NCBI RefSeq assembly: GCF_021134715.1
Contig: NC_060017.1
Span: 3,224,001 to 3,288,000 of the forward strand
DNA length: 64,000 nt
DNA from: Daphnia pulex
Taxonomy: Eukaryota > Arthropoda > Branchiopoda > Diplostraca > Daphniidae
Reading direction: 5' to 3'
Under the pieces are notes generated by a model, which was not told where the DNA came from, ran no database searches, and was given only the letters and a program-made list of their open reading frames with translations. A program made the position numbers and the translations under genes. This document shows, piece by piece, positions 44,789 to 57,700 of the stretch; the stretch's first letter is position 1, and each line of letters begins with the position of its first letter.

Positions 44789-47700
44789 CTATGGATATTC
44801 TTCTTCCATTTTTTGAAAGGCTTTGTAACTGATGGTAGCTTTCTCCGCCATGGCAAGACACTGCAACAATAACAGAAACATAAGTTAAAATACCCTTTGC
44901 CACTTCCGAGCCGGGATCCTGAACATTCTTTTCTATAACAACCTTCCATGCATCCGAATAATGCCCATCCCCTCCCCCCAAAAATGTATAGTCCAATTTT
45001 TTATGTTAAAAAAAAAGCACGAAGAAACTTTTTTGCTTTCAATTTCTGGAAAAATTGTTAACCGCTAGCTAGTATAACGTTTTGGATTTTATTTTACTGT
45101 GACGTTTACAGCCAAGAAATTTACAATGTTAAGTTAGGTGTCGAAAAAGGTGTTAAAAGAGTCTATTTATTACCTGGCGTTCTTCTTTTGTGGGTGGATT
45201 GCGCAAGTAGTACAATAGCGGAGCGTACATAAAGCTGATGATGGCAATGCCAAAAAGCATCCATTCGAAACCGATCGTTTGAACAAGAGTTCCACTAAGA
45301 GCAGGGCCTGTGTCGCGAAAAATGTTATTAATCGTAGAAATGATCAAAGTTAATATACCGGTAGTCAAGTAAAAAAGCTTGCAGTTCTCACCGATAGCAA
45401 ATCCAAGACAAAAGGCAACGTCTCCGATGGCGTAAACGGAACCATAGACAGCGGCATGACGGATGTCAACTAATCAAATAAATCGTAGCATTTTAGTAAC
45501 ATTCCTGAGATTTCGCGTTAGTGCATAGTACCTAGGTATCCCAGTTGAGGCATCATAGAAGAGTCAACCATGCCTATGGCGAAACCAAGTCCGGCATTTG
45601 GCAGAACCAAATCTCCGATGTTAGTCGCGAACGGGATCTGTCATTAAACAGATCGTCTTATAGCTTTTTCAGTTAGTTGTGTGTAGACTGAATTCAAAAT
45701 CGTTTACCAGCATGAGGCATACTCCAATTACCACCAAACCGACCAGAGCTGCTAGCCACCTGTCAGAGACGGGGTAGGAGAAGAATAAAAACATAAATAT
45801 TAATTTATTGAGATTTATTGAAATTATTAAATTTTATTTTCTAACCTGCCCATTTTGTGGCCGAGAGGACCGAACAAATTGGTTCCTATTAGGTAAGCGA
45901 TAGATGCCGGAAGAAAAGCCACTCCCAGTTGCTATAAATCATTCGTCATCAACAATTGTCATTGAATTATGTAACAACATTTCAAAAATAACTGACCCAT
46001 TTAGGAGCGCACATCGTATCCATCATCCAGATCGGCAACGACGGTTCTAACATTGCGATGCCCATATTACCGAATGTAATTGCACCTGGATAGCGGATGT
46101 CACAAAATTTAGTTCATGTCCATTATTTTAAATTCCGTGTTATGTTCGGCAGTTATTATCAACAAATTGGCATCGCTAATCACTAACCGGCAGCGACGAT
46201 GATGTACGGGTCCATCAACAGTTCCTTGACTGAAGGCGGTTCGTCCTCTTGTTGGGCAATCGCCGGTTGGAGAACGAGCAATTGCAGTACTAAAAACATT
46301 CCGATAATGAAAGAACAACAAAGAAATAATGATCAATTAGAAAATCTATCAGAAACAATTGTGGTGGTAAAAAAATTAATGTACTGACATCCATCGCCCA
46401 GAGCTAAGCAGGCCAAAATAAGGAACGGGGCCGTTTTGCCAACGAACTGGTACATGATGCCACCAAAAGGGGGCCCTTTAAATCACCAACAGAAAATAAT
46501 GAGTATACTTTTTACATTACGTGACATCGTCTATGATGTTTCATGGAATCCAATTTTATTTTTACAAACCAATCAAGACGCCTAGAGCCAAACCCCCAAG
46601 TGCAATGCCCATTGCGTTGCCTCGTTCTTCGTCGTTGGGATAACTAGCAGCCAGCATTCCCATTCCTACAGTCAGTTAAATCAATTTTGTTAAAACATTA
46701 TCTGCTCGACGACCGTCGAGATGATGTCAATGAATTTTGATTTTACCTGAAACGCTAGAGCAAGAGGATCCGACTCCTTGAAGGGCTCGAGCAACAAAAA
46801 GAACTGTGTAATTTCTCCCGAAAGCAAATACTGTAACAAATAAATAAACAATTAAGTTTTGAAAATTAATTTTGTTTGCAGCAGATAATTAAGTTTTATT
46901 TACTGATGGTTGACACGAACATGATGACAAATCCAGCAAACATTGGGATGCTGTAGCCAATCCTGACAAATTGTAATAAACGCATTAATTGTGTCCCACA
47001 ATCTACTGATGGGTTTCCAATGCATATTTTAGAAAATATTTTTATCAACTTATTGGAAGAAATTTTGACATCCAGTTTCTTGTAATTAAAATAAATTTAT
47101 GAAATCCTTCATTTTACAAATAAAAAAAATTATCCGGTTAATTGACCCCACACCTCATATTACAATTTTGGTGCTTTTTTTATGTCCTTATAAATATTAA
47201 TTTAAAATCTAGTGTCTACACCCGATAAGTCAACTGCTGGCAGCAGCTAGCGATATAGCTTAAAGATACAGTGATAAAAGGCATCGGAAAGCTGAGACTG
47301 TTGTTGCCTGTTGCGTGTCGTGGGAGAAAAGTCATCAAGGGAGAAGCGGAAGGACTCGATAGGGGGCGACAGGGACGATAGGGAATGCATGCCGTCCGGA
47401 ATCCCCAATTCCGAGTATGAATACAATCACGTAGAGAATGGCCTGATGTTTATGTACGAATGATGTTATCTCTTGCCGTCATCGCTGTGCGTATTATACA
47501 ACAATATCTACTGCAGCAAGTGGTAGAGGTGAGGGGGACGAGCTGGAAGGGTAAAGTTATTCATTATCAGTTGTAGCGGCGTCGCCTAGAGGAGGAAAGC
47601 GAACAGGATACTGCTTATTGCAAACAGCAGGAGCAGCAGCAGGGTTGACTCTCGTCGTTCTCATGGGATCTGCAGTCTCAGCAGCACATGTTGCACTACT

Positions 47701-49216
47701 CCCGATAGTCGCTATCCTACACCAGTCAGCATCCCACTCTCTATACATTTTCCCGCTCTATCTGTGTCAGTGTCTAAACCGTTTTTCAAGCGCTTTCTAT
47801 ATAGCCTTATCGACTATATACAGCGACTATCAAGGACAGGGCAATGAATATGAATGCCGGAAATCGCCAACACGGGACTAGATAGAATAGCGATTGTTTT
47901 CCCCCAAAAGAAGCCCGGAGCGATGCGACAGTGAGTAATTCTGTACTTGAGCAGCAGAAGTGGTTTTCTCACCTATTGGTAAGCGGTCCGACGAACGGGT
48001 TCGTTAGTAACTGGATGAAAGCTTTTGACGCGAACATAATTCCAACTTCGACATTTTCCTGGATGAGCTCGTTGTGCTTGGCCATGTATTTGTACTCGGA
48101 GTCAGGATCACCTAATGTGCAAATCCAATCGTTTATTTTCCAACTTAACTTATTTGGTTAGGGGGGTCACGCGAGCGATTAGGTAAATAAAAAATGAGAT
48201 GAATTGATGAACGTGGTGGTGGACTCACGTTTAGCGGAGTCGGGGAGGCATCGTGAAGTGACGTTAATTCCAGGATCTTCGTAAGCTCCGTTTTCAAACA
48301 AGCCTGGCATCGTACTAGTCGTGTAAGTTCCGAACGGCTCTGTTACTTCAGTGACTACGGATACGTTGCTCACGGGGTCGTGGCGATGACGAATGGTGTA
48401 CAAAAATTCCGGGATGATGGGAACTGTAAATGAAACGGATACATTTTGTCGTCAAATTAAAACTTTAAAAACAATAGAAGACGAAAATAAAAGGGAACAA
48501 ATGAAGCAATATTTGAATGGAAACGCGCGATAAAACAAAATAAATAGACATGCTGTGTAATTTAGGTTATTTAGGCGCTAAGTGATTTTCTTGACTCGGC
48601 GGGACAGCTAGGCTATATATATATAAGGACGTTCTCCCTCTTTCTGAAATTGAGATGTGTTCGATAAGAAGAGCAGGAGCTCTTGTTGACTCGGCTATGA
48701 TATATGCTAGACTAGCCTATGATGCAAAGTGCTAATGGAGTTGGAATTTGCATTCGAACACAGTGACACATTCCGGCATCGGTCTCATTCTTCCGTCTCC
48801 TCATCTTAAGCCATTGTATAGGCCTATAAAGAGAGTGATAGTCTATATCGACCCATCGTGTCAATGACATCTAGCATCTCATTTGAGCATCAGCAAGCAT
48901 GAAACGTATAGAGATAGTCTCTGCATGGCAATGTCGGAAAGAAGAAATATGAGAAAGTTACAGAATGACACATCTTACGAATTGGCGCTTGATTAATTCG
49001 ATGAAAACACTGGCTACGGATATGAAGCCAGCCCTTATACTGTTGTCCGCTGTGTGATGTTGTCCCACACTTGTCCCGCTCTTATGCAGTCTTACCTACA
49101 GTGGTCAGTAGCATGTTGTCCAAGAGGAGCGCAATGGCAACGATGATAAGCACCAAGCGGCGCGAACGGCGACATCGCTCCAGGAATTCCATCGATTCGT
49201 CACTGAGGATCCCCAT
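44789..49216 (-). CDS. VMAT: Vesicular monoamine transporter (VMAT, SLC18 family)
   Basis: Fifteen coding exons join in frame to 499 residues: 49216-49096, 48423-48229, 48111-47973, 46962-46904, 46830-46747, 46665-46570, 46475-46389, 46289-46188, 46085-45997, 45931-45846, 45759-45708, 45637-45532, 45469-45392, 45307-45174 and 44860-44789. It is a 12-helix major-facilitator proton antiporter that loads dopamine, serotonin, octopamine and similar amines into synaptic vesicles. VMAT signatures include TM1 with [20 protein letters not shown], a long lumenal loop with NVS and NVT glycosylation sequons, [33 protein letters not shown] and LRNPPTKEE. These match VMAT better than the acetylcholine transporter. 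The short cytoplasmic C-terminus ends in MEEEYP, an acidic/tyrosine motif that could serve in vesicle sorting. The start at 49216 is the first ATG after an acceptor site in a partly non-coding exon. Confidence 0.96.
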
Positions 49217-49250
49217 GATGGATGATAACGGCCTCCAACAAGATGGTCTC
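49217..49250 (-). other. 5' UTR part of the first coding exon of VMAT
   Basis: A splice acceptor (TTTTTCAG on the minus strand) ends at 49251, 35 bp before the ATG. At least one non-coding exon must therefore lie further right. I could not fix its donor; minus-strand donor-like sites occur near 50822 and 51655. Confidence 0.55.
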
Positions 49251-52200
49251 CTGAAAAAGCCGAACACGAAATAATACGTAACATATCAAGAAAAGATTAA
49301 AAAAAAAATATCCACGAAATTCATAATAACTCCATCGTTATAACTTGAAATACTCTGAAATTAGTTAAATTTGTACTTTTTCACGGCCGTATATATATCG
49401 TCTCTATCTCGGGGTTTAACGATAAATCATTTATATCGAACATGTTCAACAGATTCTCGACCTCCTTTGCCGGGAAAAAAAAATGAAGAAATGTCGAGTC
49501 GTGGGTCCAATTAAAAGGAAAGCAAAAAAAAAGGGAGAAAAATATGACGGAGGGAAAAATGGATGGCCAAAAAAAGAGATGGTATCAAAGTTATTTATAC
49601 GCCGTGTTCTTCAGTAAAAACATCCATTGCCCCCGCCCAGTTCCTATAAAACTGAGCCCCTTGTGATTGACTTCGTTCTCCTGCGAGCACGCTCGCCGAG
49701 TGATACGATACTGTCCCGAACATCAGCCACGTCTGTGGCGTCGCTCAGCGACACACAGCGAGATATTGAATAGGGGGAAGGCAGGGCAACAGACTAGAAA
49801 TGAAGAAACCCAATCAGTGTCTCATCACATCGGAGCACGTATTGGTTCTACTCCAACATGCTTCACCCTGGCTGCTGCATGGATGGGGGGGGGGGTGGTG
49901 GACTACAAAAGAAGACGGTTGTTGCTGCACTTGAAAATTCGTTGCGAGATATTATTATATTCCTGTCTGCGTCGAAGCACTTGCAGTACGCGGTAGCAAC
50001 GATTATATGTTAATGCTACATTGACAACACAACGATGCGCCAGATCCTCGTGGGGGATACTGCTGCGGTGGGGGGAACAACCGTCAAGTGCGAACAATGA
50101 ACTCGTCAGTCGATTAATTGAGAATTTCAAGCGCATCAACCAAAGAAAGACGTCGGACGCCCCCGCCCCAAATTTTTTAAGAGATCAAATGACGACGACG
50201 AAGAATTAAAAATTAACAACTAGAAAAGTTAGTATTCTATTATTCTCGTTGGCAGCGAATATTAATTTTTTGGGGTTTCATTCCTCGCGGGAATATCTTC
50301 ATTTCGCTGAGGGCTTAGACAGTCTGAATCATGTTCTCCGGGAGTCTAAATTAAATCAATAAATTTTTCTTATGACTGATATGCTCCGACGTGATTGATT
50401 GAAAATGATTGTCATGGTCGTCTGTTCGCAACGACGATTTAAGACTGGGCAAGGATTTTTTTTTTTTTTTTTTGCGAGGACCTACCCGATATCTCTCCCT
50501 AGTCACTCCCTTTTGGTCGTGTCCCTTTCCTTTTGGCTTGTGTCTATTAACGAATTTCTCAGTAGCTATATGCCTGCTATAGACAATTTCATTAACGGGA
50601 ACAAGGACGCGCACTAACTGCTTTTATCGATACGAGGAGAACAGTGGAACATAGAGGACATATGAAAATTTCTGATTGGGTTGGAATTGACGACGGCTAT
50701 AGGTGAACATAGCTGGCCTTTACAATGTCCGTTATAGCAAAGAAGACTCTTAATTGGCAATCTAAAGCTGATCTACAATGATTGGACGATCATCAAATTC
50801 ACTTTCGGCGGTGAGTTCCCTTACCTTTTAGTCTTTTACACAGTGGTTGACCTTTAGCGTGCGCTGTTTTAATCGATTATTATTATTACGCTGGAGCCTA
50901 TACTCCTTCATCATCTAAGGAGCAGATGGGAATTTTCAGCGTAATCATTGGAAATTAATAATCAGCTATGGATTGGCTATATAGACATCCTGCTGTAATA
51001 TACTATATCTACCGCCCTACATAGGAGACATGTATAATTTTCTAAATCCCATCACGAAGAAAAGATACCGCCAGTTCGAAACTTTCCAGTGTCCAGGTAC
51101 GATTTTAAAAAAAAAAGGCGCGTAATTAGAAAAAGTTGATGGGTCCAAATCGTCCCCGACGACCATTTTCAGAGTAAAAAAGCGATCGCATTCAAGACAC
51201 AGAAAAGGAAGAAGAATGGAAACAATCAATTTCAATGACAATCGGATCACGCGCTCGACTGATTACATGGAACCCGCTTTTTTTTCCTTTCTCATTTCCA
51301 GTGTTCCTTAATTATTTTGTCATGTTTCGTTAGTTAGATCATATGCATCGTCTGTGATTTCCACGACGAATGGCATATCGGAATAACAGCCACATTGTCA
51401 CAAGTTATTGCTTATTTTCGTTTGGACCAATATGTTGCCGAAGCAACCAAGACGGGGGAAAAAGTACTAGTGCGTGTGTACTTAGAATCAATTGTTGCGT
51501 TACCTTTGGTAGTGTTTCAGGCTCGGGCGCACCAATGTCAAGTCATTGCTGAACTTCTGTTAACCGTAATACATACAATGTCTGTAAGAATCAAACTGCT
51601 GTCCTAGTTTCACAGTGAAAAATAACAAGTTTAAAGTAACAAGTAACGGTTGGTTTACCTTGTGATGTTGGCGGACTAGATTTGCGAGCAACGATTTTCG
51701 AACAAGGGAATGCGAAACTTCCCGTCAGAATGGATGTGTGAAACAAACAGATTGTCCGGCAATCTTCAGCAGAGCTCCAAGGAAGACTACGCCCGTCCTA
51801 GCAGCCACCGCTGGATAGAGTGCTGCTGCTGCTGCTGCCACGGGGAGGGATGAGAGAGAGCAAGAAGAGCTAGCCCTGCTGCCGGAGCTATATGCTGGTG
51901 CCAAAGAGTGGTGAATCCCAAGACTCGGCTATTGACTATGCGCTGACGACTCCGTGAATCTACTGTAGGAACACGCGCTGGCTGCGGCCGCCGGCTCTCC
52001 TAACAGAAAAGACAGACGCATCCACTCAGCGTTGGAAATGTTCACACATATAGGCGTTAACTACGTTCTGGCACTCTTATTTTCAATTAATTTTTTTTTA
52101 CTTGTCCTATTGATCCTAATATTTGCCGAATCGTTTTCATCATAGATGTAGTCCATTATCGGCATTGTAATCAAATTTAATACCGCACCCAACTTTATGT

Positions 52201-53375
52201 ATGGTAATTATCTTCTTAATTCTCTTGTTAAACGGTTGAAGTTCAACGTTTCAATGAATGGGAGCACTGAAGGTACGTCGTCTATATGACTTGTATGATG
52301 TTTGGCTACCTTCTTGATGAAGATCACTATTTGGCAGATGATGAGAAATGGTGTTGATTTGGTTCGAAATAATCTTTCAAATAATAAAATCTGTGCGCGT
52401 GGGTGGATGTAATTGCACAACGGAAGCACAGCCAGCAGCTAGTAATAGTACTATATCAATCCGCGGATCGTGATTGCGAATTGCGCCGAAGCAATGAAGC
52501 CGAGGGAATATTTTATGTATATGGAAGCTCAGTATAGGCATTTCGGCAGTCTTGACTTTTCCTTTGATGTTATATACGCATCGCGACTCGGCTTTGGGTT
52601 TCACGGCCTACGGTGCTATGCTGGCCCTGCTTTTTATATATATCCTGTGCATATCTATGGTTTATAACACTCGATCTCTTTGGCTCCTCAGCATCGCCCT
52701 GACTTTTTGGCCTTTGTTTTCTCACAGTCTTCCATCTTCTTTTCTTCTGGCTCCTTGGACGAGCTCACGAGCAGCATAGTTGTCATTGGTGCCACACGAA
52801 CACGGAATGGCAATTAAAGAGTCAACCGTCTGCCAGTAATCCACAAAAGCCGCTCGGGCGCAGCAGTTCACGTACGTGTACGTACGTACGTAGCAGGGCA
52901 ACGCCCACCTATACACAACAGCAGCCGCACGCCACCACCCCATGCAGGAATAAGGGTCCTTTCTGACTCGCACGACGTCGACGTCCCTTCGATACCTCCC
53001 CTCCATTCGATTACATTCTCAAGTCAATGATAAGAAAGCGATCCCTTTTTTCTCCTCTCATCTTCTTGTGATATTTCCCCTTTGAGTCGTCACGCGCGAC
53101 CGTGCATTTTGCCTGGAGTTTTCCAACAAGAAAAAAAAAAGGGAAAAATCCATTTATTATACCCAATCCATTGTCAATTCAACAGCATCAAACTCATCAA
53201 TTCAGCAGCGTATAAAACTCTTAGGAAAGGATTTGATTTCCAATCGATAAATTTCTCGTGGATGACATTTCAGAAAATCGATAAAAGCACATCTTCTTCA
53301 ACAGGTACTCGTTTTTTTTTAATTCAACAATAACAACTGGAATGGCGTGATGCAGTCACTGGCCTGCTGTTGCAT
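49251..53375. other. VMAT upstream region / 5' UTR intron
   Basis: No coding gene recognised. Presumed to contain VMAT non-coding 5' exon(s) and promoter. Simple repeats: TGC trinucleotides at 51821-51838 and an ACGT-rich palindromic run at 52870-52892. Confidence 0.5.
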
Positions 53376-53655
53376 CCCAGGTAAAAAAGTACTGCCTTGC
53401 ACTGTAATAAAATGATAGTTTATTTAAGTAAACTATCATTTTATTGTAGTGGACCTAGTAAAGTAGAAGTATCACTAAGTGGGCGTATTTTTTTTTTTGT
53501 TTCAATGTCAATATTACTAAAGACACACTGCTATATCACTGGTAGCGTATAGTACTTATCCTATATATATATAGTATTTGTCCCAAAATCCTTCAGTATT
53601 ACTTGAGTTTTTCATATTATTACTTAAGTACATTCTAAGTACTTTTTCACCTGGG
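53376..53655. mobile_element. 280-bp MITE-like element, copy 1
   Basis: Bounded by imperfect 18-bp terminal inverted repeats: left CCCAGGTAAAAAAGTACT, right end the complement of CCCAGGTGAAAAAGTACT (one mismatch). Flanking bases AT/AT could be a 2-bp target duplication. An internal 17-bp palindrome (53406-53422 with 53429-53445) gives a hairpin. There is no open frame for a transposase, so it would be non-autonomous. Copy 2 at 54504-54783 is its exact reverse complement as far as I could compare, including an 11-base homopolymer. Confidence 0.75.
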
Positions 53656-54503
53656 ATACTTACAAAATTGACGCTGTACTTAATATAGGATTGATAGGAT
53701 TAATAGGAGAAAAGCTTGAGACAATCCGATCAGAGCAGTGCAAGCGGTACAATTAGCAATCAGGCACGATGCGGGGGGCAACACTGATCTCTGTTTGTGT
53801 TTACTATTTGTATATTTATAGCACTTTGCGTACAGCTGTTCCACTGTCGGCTTTCCCTTGCATTTGGGGATAATAAAGCTGCTGATGGCCGCGGCGAATA
53901 AAATGAGATTTTCTTCGCTCTGTACTACGTCACAAAGTGTCATCTACACTTGATCCCTCATCACAGTCGTAATGAAGAGAGAGAGAGAGCGGAGGAGAGT
54001 TTGAGATAAGATATGAGAATATAGGATCACTGGATCCCTTGATGGTGAAGCAGAAGATGACGTGAAGTGTTGACGCGCTTAGATTGAAGAAAAGACAATT
54101 TTTATAAAATCCCTGAAGCGAAAATTTATTGAGCGGAAAGCCGGAAATCTGCGATATTCAATTTCAACGAAAAACCTTGTTTTAAAAAATGCCTATGAAT
54201 GGCTGTAATTGATATATACTCCACGACCACCCAAAATTGATGCAAAGTTGATTTAGATCTAGCGGTTGTTAATTGGTCGCGTGATGTTGGCCATAACCAA
54301 TGCAGAAATCTGTTTTAACGTTTCCTGACAACAGCTGGTTGCTTACACTCCTGCGTCGTTGTCGTGGAAACTGCATCTATATTTATTGGTCGGAATTTCA
54401 AATTGAGCATTATTTATCCGTTTAATATTGTTTCCTATTTATTCGATTTTTGTTGAGCGTCGGAACGGTATATCCTCGCATACAACTTTACGCCATACAT
54501 CAA
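53656..54503. other. 848-bp unique sequence between the two inverted 280-bp elements
   Basis: No recognisable gene or transposase. Contains a GA-rich stretch near 53977-53995. With its flanking inverted elements it could form a large stem-loop or be flipped by recombination. Confidence 0.6.
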
Positions 54504-54783
54504 CCCAGGTGAAAAAGTACTTAGAATGTACTTAAGTAATAATATGAAAAACTCAAGTAATACTGAAGGATTTTGGGACAAATACTATATATATATAGGA
54601 TAAGTACTATACGCTACCAGTGATATAGCAGTGTGTCTTTAGTAATATTGACATTGAAACAAAAAAAAAAATACGCCCACTTAGTGATACTTCTACTTTA
54701 CTAGGTCCACTACAATAAAATGATAGTTTACTTAAATAAACTATCATTTTATTACAGTGCAAGGCAGTACTTTTTTACCTGGG
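54504..54783. mobile_element. 280-bp MITE-like element, copy 2 (inverted)
   Basis: Reverse complement of 53376-53655 with no mismatch seen over 280 bp. Flanking bases AA/AA could be its own 2-bp target duplication, which would argue for two separate insertions rather than one inverted duplication. Confidence 0.75.
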
Positions 54784-57700
54784 AACGGATTATTATTAAA
54801 AAAAGACTACAGGAATGCGCCAGACAAAGGGAACATTTTTGATCAAGAAATTTGTCCATGTGTGTTCGGTTTCAATATCAGGCTTATAGCAGCCGCTCCG
54901 CCAATTTCTCGACCCGAATCTTTTCCCCCTGTAATGGTTAACAACGCGCCGACGAATGTAATGGATGAAATGCGCTGCTGCTGGTCTCTCCTTATTACAT
55001 TGCGAGCGATTTGAAAACGCAAAGAGATTGATCTTTTTTACGAATAAGGAGGACCATGAAGGATGGATACGGTTTGAAGTCTCGATCGATGAATAAGCGC
55101 TAGGCATCATCAAGCTGAGCTGGTTAAGTGCTGGTCCCAATGATATACTGTCTTGTACTGTGTCCCCATCCCGATCAGCTGCGCTTTTCCCGTCGGCAAC
55201 AAGCGTCCACGTCGTCCCCATATTGGTGCACAGTCGGCAGCGCACGGAAAATAAAAATAAAAAAATAAAATCTGATGATTGTAACGCAACGAAATTGTTA
55301 AAGCAAAGAAGGAAAAACTGATGGGTGAGCTGCTGAGCACAGCAGCAACATTGAACTTGCTTTTTCCGAGAAATACAATTAGTTGTCGTTCAGCGTGCTG
55401 GATCGACGTCATGCCGGAGCTCTTAAGTGCATTGGCGTTGAACGTTTTAGACGTTGGGCCAATGCGATTGTTACGGCGCCACCAAAGGGTTTCCGATGGC
55501 CGCGCCGCATCGCTTGTATTGTCAATATTTCTTGTACCGGTATCAACCATGTAAGAGCACTTAGCGTATAAGCAGCATCGAGGGGGGAGCACTGAAGATC
55601 ATAGATTCACCAGCGGCCGATGTGTTGAAGGGCCATTTAATCACGATCCATCTGCAGCGCGATCCTGTGCTGGATATAGGTAGATCCGGTTCATTTCTTA
55701 CAAAAGTGAACCAAATAACAGACCCGACCGCGATCAACCAAGCCGCAAGACAAACGATCAAGATTTTCGACATCATGAATAAAACAGGCGTGCCGTGCTA
55801 CTGGGGGAACGGGTTTCCTATATTCATCCGGACGGGCCGATCGGTTGTGGGAGCGCGTGGGCGCCGGTGTTTTTGTTTGTAACCTCCGCTGACCGCTGAC
55901 ACCGTCGCCTTGAACATTTGCTCTTCTGATGGGATGCTGGTATAAGGCACGCCCTCTGTTCCGCTATGGTAATCAATTCAATATTTCACGATATAAAAGA
56001 AAAGACGGTGCGGCTTTCTGTTGAAAGATGAAAGTTCAACACATTCCTGGCCAACCGGGACCTCTCGGTCGCCGCTAGCTGGCTCCTTGTTGCTCGAGTG
56101 ACGCTCAACCCTCCGGCATTCGTCCCTTTCAAAGGTAATTGGCTTATTGGGAAATACCGTGGACGTGGAGGAAGAAGAAGAGTACTGATCTATAATGCGC
56201 CTTCTATTCTTCCCCTTTTATTGGGTAGGTCGACCGTCTTTTTTTAGATTTCTAGAGGTATTCTCCTTGCCGCCCTTTGAGTCTGGTCGCGTATAACTAT
56301 GCTCGATCCACTATACGCATCGATCATTGGAATGAACTCTCCGTGATCTTCTCCGAGTTCCTTCCTGCACCCACGCTGAATGCCCGGCCATTCTCTCATT
56401 TTGAGCGGAGAAGATTCTTCTATCTGTGTCACGACTCTTCTCGGCTCTGTGTGCCGTTTCTTTGGTTGCTGCTGCTGCTGCGGATGCTTGCCATTTTATG
56501 GTGAAGAACTTGCCTCAATCTTAAGCCGGAATCACCAGTTTTATGTCCCTTGCTGAGCTAAAAACCCTCCAGTATAGAAACGCGATTCTTAATTCTTATA
56601 GAGAGACGATTAAATATCATTGGAGCCTTGTTAGTTGACGACTTGGCTAATGGATCCGCATCATCTTAATGAAAATTGTTGCTAGGGGCGAGAAGCTGGG
56701 AGAATACTAATACACCAAAAACATATCTGTATGAGTGTCTATAGCTGTTTTCTTATGAAAGGGCTTTCGACTTGAGTCTGAATTGACTGAGGGGGGAAGG
56801 GCACGGTTGAATACGTCATCGTCTATTGATTTGCTTCATGACCACAGTGAATAGGAGGAATCGAACATGTAGTATTAATGATCACTATCCCATCAACATA
56901 AAAAGTATGTGTGTGTGGATAATGGAAGTAAAAGCTGTATGTAAGGCCACTCAGGGGAATGGGCTATAGTTGCGGAATTCATCCTTCCGGTTTCGGAATC
57001 AATCGGGATCAATCAATTCCGCTCGGATAGCGATCCGGCTGGACAGCTGACTTTTGTTGTACAAGAGACACAATACCGTTTCCCGTCTGGCATTCTCGTC
57101 GTCCTATTACGACGCATTACCGAGCGTGTACAATGTACAATATTGAAAGAATTAGAATCGATAGGTTATTGTGTGCATTTCTAGAAACGGAGTAAAACTA
57201 TAGTTGTTCGATGGCAGTCACTTTTGATAAAGGTCGACTCTATAGCAAAGATGGAATAACAATCCAGCGTGCATAGGTATCAGCAGAATTCTCACTGAAT
57301 ACATAATTAACAGATGGAGAAAAAACCAAGTGAAAAAGAAATAAAATAAAACATACTTGAGTAGTCCTTTTTTCCATATTCTCTCAAGAAGCTTTAGACT
57401 CCTCTCGTTTCCGTCATTTCGTCGCGTTGATCCGTCGTGTTGGAAGCTATAATCTCCTATACCTATATAGCATCCGAGATGTTTCCATTTCAAACGAAAT
57501 AACGACTGCTGCCGTCGCGCCACTCCTTGGCTGTTTTTCAACTACAAATTCGTCTTTGTTCACTGCTGGATTTACGCAACTAGACATGTGATACGAACAT
57601 ATACGATGTGACGTATTCGTTTTTATTCGTACAGTTGAGACTTGAGAGCCGTCGAACATTTTCCGGGTTTTACTTTTTTTCCCCCTCTGATTTATTTATG

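Noticed and set aside
52861..52900. ACGT-rich palindromic run as a possible origin or integration site
   Set aside because: Simple ACGT repeat explains the palindromy; no other supporting structure.
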